A DNA stretch of 13,619 bases, taken from positions 1 through 13,619 of the forward strand of contig FLMG01000369.1 of NCBI GenBank assembly GCA_900088475.1, given 5' to 3'. Below are positions 10,377-13,619 of the stretch, piece by piece. The notes beneath the pieces were generated by a model. That model ran no database searches and was not told the origin of the DNA. It saw only the letters and a list, made by a program, of their open reading frames with translations. The position numbers were made by a program, and so were the translations under genes. The stretch comes from Hyphochytrium catenoides. Lineage: Eukaryota > Sar > Hyphochytriomycetes > Hyphochytriales > Hyphochytriaceae. How positions within the stretch are numbered: position 1 is the stretch's first letter; each line of letters opens with the position of its first letter.

Positions 10377-10976
10377 GACTCTACACCCCCTCTCTCCTCT
10401 CTCTCTCTCTTTTTTTCCAAGCGAGTTTCTCTCTTGCTTTCTAGGCCTCTAGAGGCAGTCAACTTATGCTCATAAAGTAAATATAGCAGTGACGAAAGAC
10501 ATTCCTATAAGTCGTGCTGGACACTCAGTACGCAAGATTGGAAGAGAGAGACAGAGAGCGAGAGCAAGAGACATCACACAGTGATGACGAAGCAGGGAGA
10601 TGAAAGGATAGATATCCTCTTATGGGGGAATGGGAAGAGAGAGAGAGAGAGATCATCCGAGATGGTGAAGAGGCGGACGTCTGCACCCCTGCGAGTTGCT
10701 GTCGCGAGGGTAATCTATATAAATAAGATAGCTCTTCTAGGAAATTCATAAATAGCGGTAGGGAAGGGATAATGATAAGTTGCGTCAAAGGAAGTAAGGA
10801 CACGAAAGATGACACTGCACGCTCGAGGATATTGGACATTGGAGACCTAGAACATAGAAAAAGAATGGGTTTTGCAGGAAGAGCTGGGTGGCAAAGAGAG
10901 AGAAAGAGAGGATTTGTGAGCCCTCTTCGAGGTTTTCAGCGTCTCTAGGCTGGTTGCTCTTGTCCTTTCCTCGTCT
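10377..10976. other. Intergenic region between two convergent 3' ends
   Basis: I see no gene here. The two neighbouring genes end toward each other, so both 3' UTRs and polyadenylation regions must lie here. A CT-rich stretch follows the GOGAT stop (10386-10410), A/T-richer sequence with a TAAAGTAAATATA segment follows near 10475-10490, and GA-rich tracts lie near 10540-10570 and 10636-10652. No canonical AATAAA was found in the expected place for either gene. Confidence 0.6.
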
Positions 10977-12542
10977 TCATGGTGTCGCTACAGGCGTCCG
11001 TAGGCGCAAGTAGGGATCTTCAGCACTGAGTGGATGAACGATTCCATCCTCCTCTACTACTGCGCCGTTTGGTCCCTCGCCCTGTGCCGGTTGTCTGGCG
11101 GTTGCGCTGTCCGGCCGAGGTGAGAGCTGGCTAAAGGCACGAGGTGGATTGGGAGTGAGAGAGGACGATGCCTCAGAGCATAAGGATCCCCTATAATGTA
11201 CGGAACCAATAGTCTCCGCCCTGCGAAGGATGGAAGCGCGCAGCTTGCCATTCTTCTTCGGTGCATCGCTCTGGCTATTGTCTAGGGAATCGAGTCTTAA
11301 GAATGCTGGATGGGCTAGAGGTGAGACTCCATCGGCTCGACCACAGGCTAGTTCTTTGGTCGACAATGACCTCTTTCGAGGGCTAGAGCTCTCCTTCACG
11401 TCCCGATCTAAGCCTGCACCAATCCTGATCGCAATGTGATGAAGACTCTCCAGGCCTGTGGCACAGCAACATCGTCATTATTTATCGAAAGCATGCAGCC
11501 ATGGAGCGCCAGCTAAGAGACTACCTTCCTTTTCCTGGACCTCTGTGCCCTCTTCTCGTCTGCGGACGTATTCCTGGTGCTCTTTCAAGGCTTCATGGAT
11601 TCTACGGATATGACGCCATTCAATCGCTTCCAGAACACCAAACTTATTGGCCCGCTCTGACAACGTCCTTATGGCGGATAGGTATCGGTCCAACTGAAAG
11701 GGTCACAGTTCAACCGCATGAGGGTTAACGGGAGAACGTCAATGAGAGAGCACAGGGCAAACAATGAGCAGGCAAAACCTTTCCAGCTCCACGAAGATAA
11801 GCCGTACGAACTCACGGCAGAACACCAGAGAGGCAGACCAAAAGAGCTTGCCCACGAGGTAACGATGACCATCGAAGAAGCAGACGGAACCTACAAGAAC
11901 GGTCATCTAAGAGGAACCATAGGCCTACGTCACTTACTCTATTCTTCTCAATGTCCAGTTTGGTATGGTTGATGACAGATAGCTCGTCTAGAAACTGTGG
12001 GCGGAAGATGTAGAAGCCCTGGGAGTCCAATAGTGACAAGAGGCCTGCTCGAGTCCAGGGTCCAGCCCGCGATAACCAGTCATCTACGAGGACCAGCCGA
12101 TGGGAGTGGAAAACACGCTGGTTGAAGAGGTGGGTGAAGCTGTACGTCCCGCAAGGTAGAAGGGGAAAGTCAAATATAGAAAGAACAGGTCAGTTTCCAC
12201 GTTCAGGGAGAGAGTCCAGGTAAAAACACACTAGCCCTTGATGGAGTCTTAGCTAAAGTGGCTAGACCTGGAAGATTATCTACGTAAGGCGAGCTCGAGA
12301 AGCAATATGATATGCCTTCTGAGAGGTCATTTCGGTGTCTTGCATTTTCACTCTGGCCTAGAACGAATCTCATGCGGTACTCTGTGGCCGCCCGTCTGTC
12401 GTACCTGACATGCCCCATCGTCGGAGAACCAAAACTCATCAGAGAAAGAGGTACTTTGGCTAGATACGACTGGCCTTGGAGGTCTATGGCAGCCAAAGCA
12501 GCTATGGCGCCACCGACGCTATGACCAGTAAAAAACACATGT
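10977..12542 (-). CDS. Class 3 lipase (alpha/beta hydrolase), C-terminal part, four resolved exons
   Basis: Probable acylglycerol or phospholipid lipase. Resolved exons, 5' to 3' on the minus strand: 12542-12405, 12139-11938, 11693-11525, 11455-10977 (TGA at 10977-10979). Introns are 265, 244 and 69 nt, all GT-AG, and the phases agree (2, 0, 1). The first exon encodes HVFFTGHSVGGAIAALAAID, which is the nucleophile elbow G-H-S-V-G, and LMSFGSPTMG, the class 3 FGSP strand. The second gives FTHLFNQRVFHSHRLVLVDD, where an Asp is the likely acid, and INHTKLDIEKNR. Joined to the third exon this reads KNRLDRYLSAIRTLSERANK, with a His as candidate base. The tail is charged (REEGTEVQEKEG), then a Ser/Pro/Arg-rich, probably disordered stretch of about 140 residues. 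The N-terminal exons lie upstream (12543 onward). Substrate and location cannot be read from this. The class is secure; the individual Asp and His assignments are inference. Confidence 0.82.
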
Positions 12543-13243
12543 CTGCAGGTTCATCATAGGCGGCCACACAGGAAGAGCGACGGGAATTGAGACGGAAGTT
12601 AAAGGAAGTCGTTCACTCGTGGAACAGGATGAAAGGATGGCATTGAAAAAGGAGCTAGAATCCCGTCAAAAGACCTGACTCCAGTGATAAGACCATCGTA
12701 GCGGGTAACAAAGATGTACTCAAATCGACCAGGACGCTGTGGGCAACATATGTCAAACTACAAGTGCGAAGACATGACTTGAGTGAAACCCTGAGAACGA
12801 TTGCAGAGGTTGAGGCAGAAGGAGAGGGAGAGAGAGATTCAGTCCGACCTTGGCTTTCGCTGTAAAACATTGGACAGCATGCCATGCAGCATCGCCTCCA
12901 GAAGTTGGGGTCTAATATCGAGATAAAGGTTGAGAAGAATACTGCGTACGTAGCACACTTTGCCTTGAAGCCCCTCTATGCCCTGCAAGCGTACTAGCTT
13001 GCTTTTGAGTATCTCTTTCATGGCCTTGTCTCCGTCTCCTTCAGCGAATCCTCCTCCTCTTGAGAATGCAGCGACAAGGACAACGTCTCTAGAAGGGGTC
13101 CGCGCTCCAAATATCTGAGCTCTCATTCCATTGGGGTGAAGTATGGCTGGAGCGACAAGCCTCACCGTAGGAGGGAGAAGATCATGAATGGACTTCGATT
13201 GACCGGGGCCACGACTTCTTGCTGCCATGGCGAGCGAACCCAT
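12543..13243 (-). CDS. Probable upstream exons of the class 3 lipase, structure unresolved
   Basis: A minus-strand frame from ATG at 13243 runs to a TGA at 12839. It looks coding: it encodes SRDVVLVAAFSRGGGF, a possible core beta strand, then KAMKEILKSKLVRLQG and LLNLYLDIRPQLLEAMLHGM, a possible helix. Farther along, 12757-12675 encodes FDICCPQRPGRFEYIFVTRY and more, in a phase that can join the GHSVG exon at 12542. Two models fit: (a) 13243-12995, 12911-12849 and 12757-12675 joined in phase; (b) the long frame kept to about 12875, then 12757-12720. Both need at least one weak donor. The usual Arg-Gly-Thr oxyanion motif of class 3 lipases is not evident in either. The start at 13243 is uncertain because hydrophobic open sequence lies upstream. 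Confidence 0.5.
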
Positions 13244-13619
13244 GAGAAAAGAAGAAAGACACAGGGAGTATCAGTACGATGGCCACACATTCAAAAGTGC
13301 CTAGCGAGGAGGAGAGAAAGCAGACAAATCACATGGGACGCCTAACTCGCAAATGATGGCCGGGAAAGCAAAGCATGAAGAGAGACGAACTTCCACGCAG
13401 TGCAAGCACAGCAAGTCGAAGAGGCAGAGAAGAACCTCGATGGCTCGAGGGCATAAGAAAGGTAGCATCACCTCCAGAAGTCGAACACTTCTTTTGGTAT
13501 CTGCTGGGTGGTGGACTATAACAGGTGTACGAGCATAGGGCACATAAGTTCAGCTCAAACACATTGAAGTGCTTGCTCAAAAGCCTCTCTCTTCTAGCGG
13601 CTCCAGCTCCTTAAAAAAA
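13244..13619 (-). other. Region upstream of the lipase: hydrophobic open frames, possible 5' exons or leader
   Basis: Two minus-strand stretches would encode membrane-like segments. The frame covering 13543-13301 includes IEVLLCLFDLLCLHCVEV and CFAFPAIICELGV. A second frame, after a strong acceptor-like ...cctcgctag ending at 13301, reads FECVAIVLILPVSFFFSHGF. If transcribed as exons they would give the lipase a membrane anchor or signal peptide. They could equally be a pyrimidine-rich 5' UTR or promoter, because CT-rich DNA encodes Leu/Phe/Ser by chance. No start codon links them clearly to 13243. Confidence 0.3.

Noticed and set aside
10377-10976. Missing GltD exons of a fused GOGAT
   Set aside because: No dinucleotide-binding Gly motif or cysteine clusters typical of GltD appear in the open frames on the + strand before the window ends.
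11478-11524. Stop at 11478 as the end of the lipase
   Set aside because: A 69-nt GT-AG intron (11524-11456) removes this stop in phase and joins a long open C-terminal exon. The shorter end remains possible as an isoform.
12203-12404. Continuation of the lipase GHSVG frame to a stop at 12203
   Set aside because: The frame stays open, but splicing at 12405/12139 is in phase and gives a better class 3 lipase continuation (FGSPTMGHVS then FTHLFNQ). The read-through sequence has no lipase pattern.

Overview
The window is eukaryotic nuclear DNA. It holds a gene with 22 GT-AG introns on the + strand and a second split gene on the - strand, arranged tail to tail. Many introns, the upstream region and the intergenic region carry CT/GA microsatellites. 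The large gene has an N-terminal extension that looks like an organelle presequence. This suits a protist with sequence-rich introns, such as an alga, alveolate or stramenopile. I cannot name the lineage from the sequence.

Layout. Positions 1-958 are non-coding upstream sequence with a (GA)16 tract. Positions 959-10376 (+) encode glutamate synthase large subunit (GOGAT alpha, GltB type). I resolved it into 23 exons that join with no frame break into about 1581 residues. It carries the class II glutaminase, central, FMN/[3Fe-4S] synthase and GXGXG beta-helix domains, and ends at a stop codon without the GltD-like NAD(P)H-oxidising part. Positions 10377-10976 are a gene-free gap between two convergent 3' ends. 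Positions 10977-12542 (-) hold the C-terminal two thirds or so of a class 3 (alpha/beta hydrolase) lipase. Four of its exons are resolved and cover the GHSVG nucleophile, the FGSP strand and a low-complexity basic/Ser tail. Its N-terminal exons lie in 12543-13619 and are only partly resolved; the 5' end may lie outside the window.

Function. GOGAT makes two glutamates from glutamine and 2-oxoglutarate in ammonium assimilation. The lipase has no visible pathway link to it, and convergent neighbours in a eukaryote need not be related. No mobile element, CRISPR array, rRNA or tRNA was seen. The points most worth a second look are the split (alpha-only) GOGAT, the purine-rich introns without the usual pyrimidine tract, the excess of AG|GT junctions at intron 3' ends, and an 11-nt possible poison micro-exon in intron 16.
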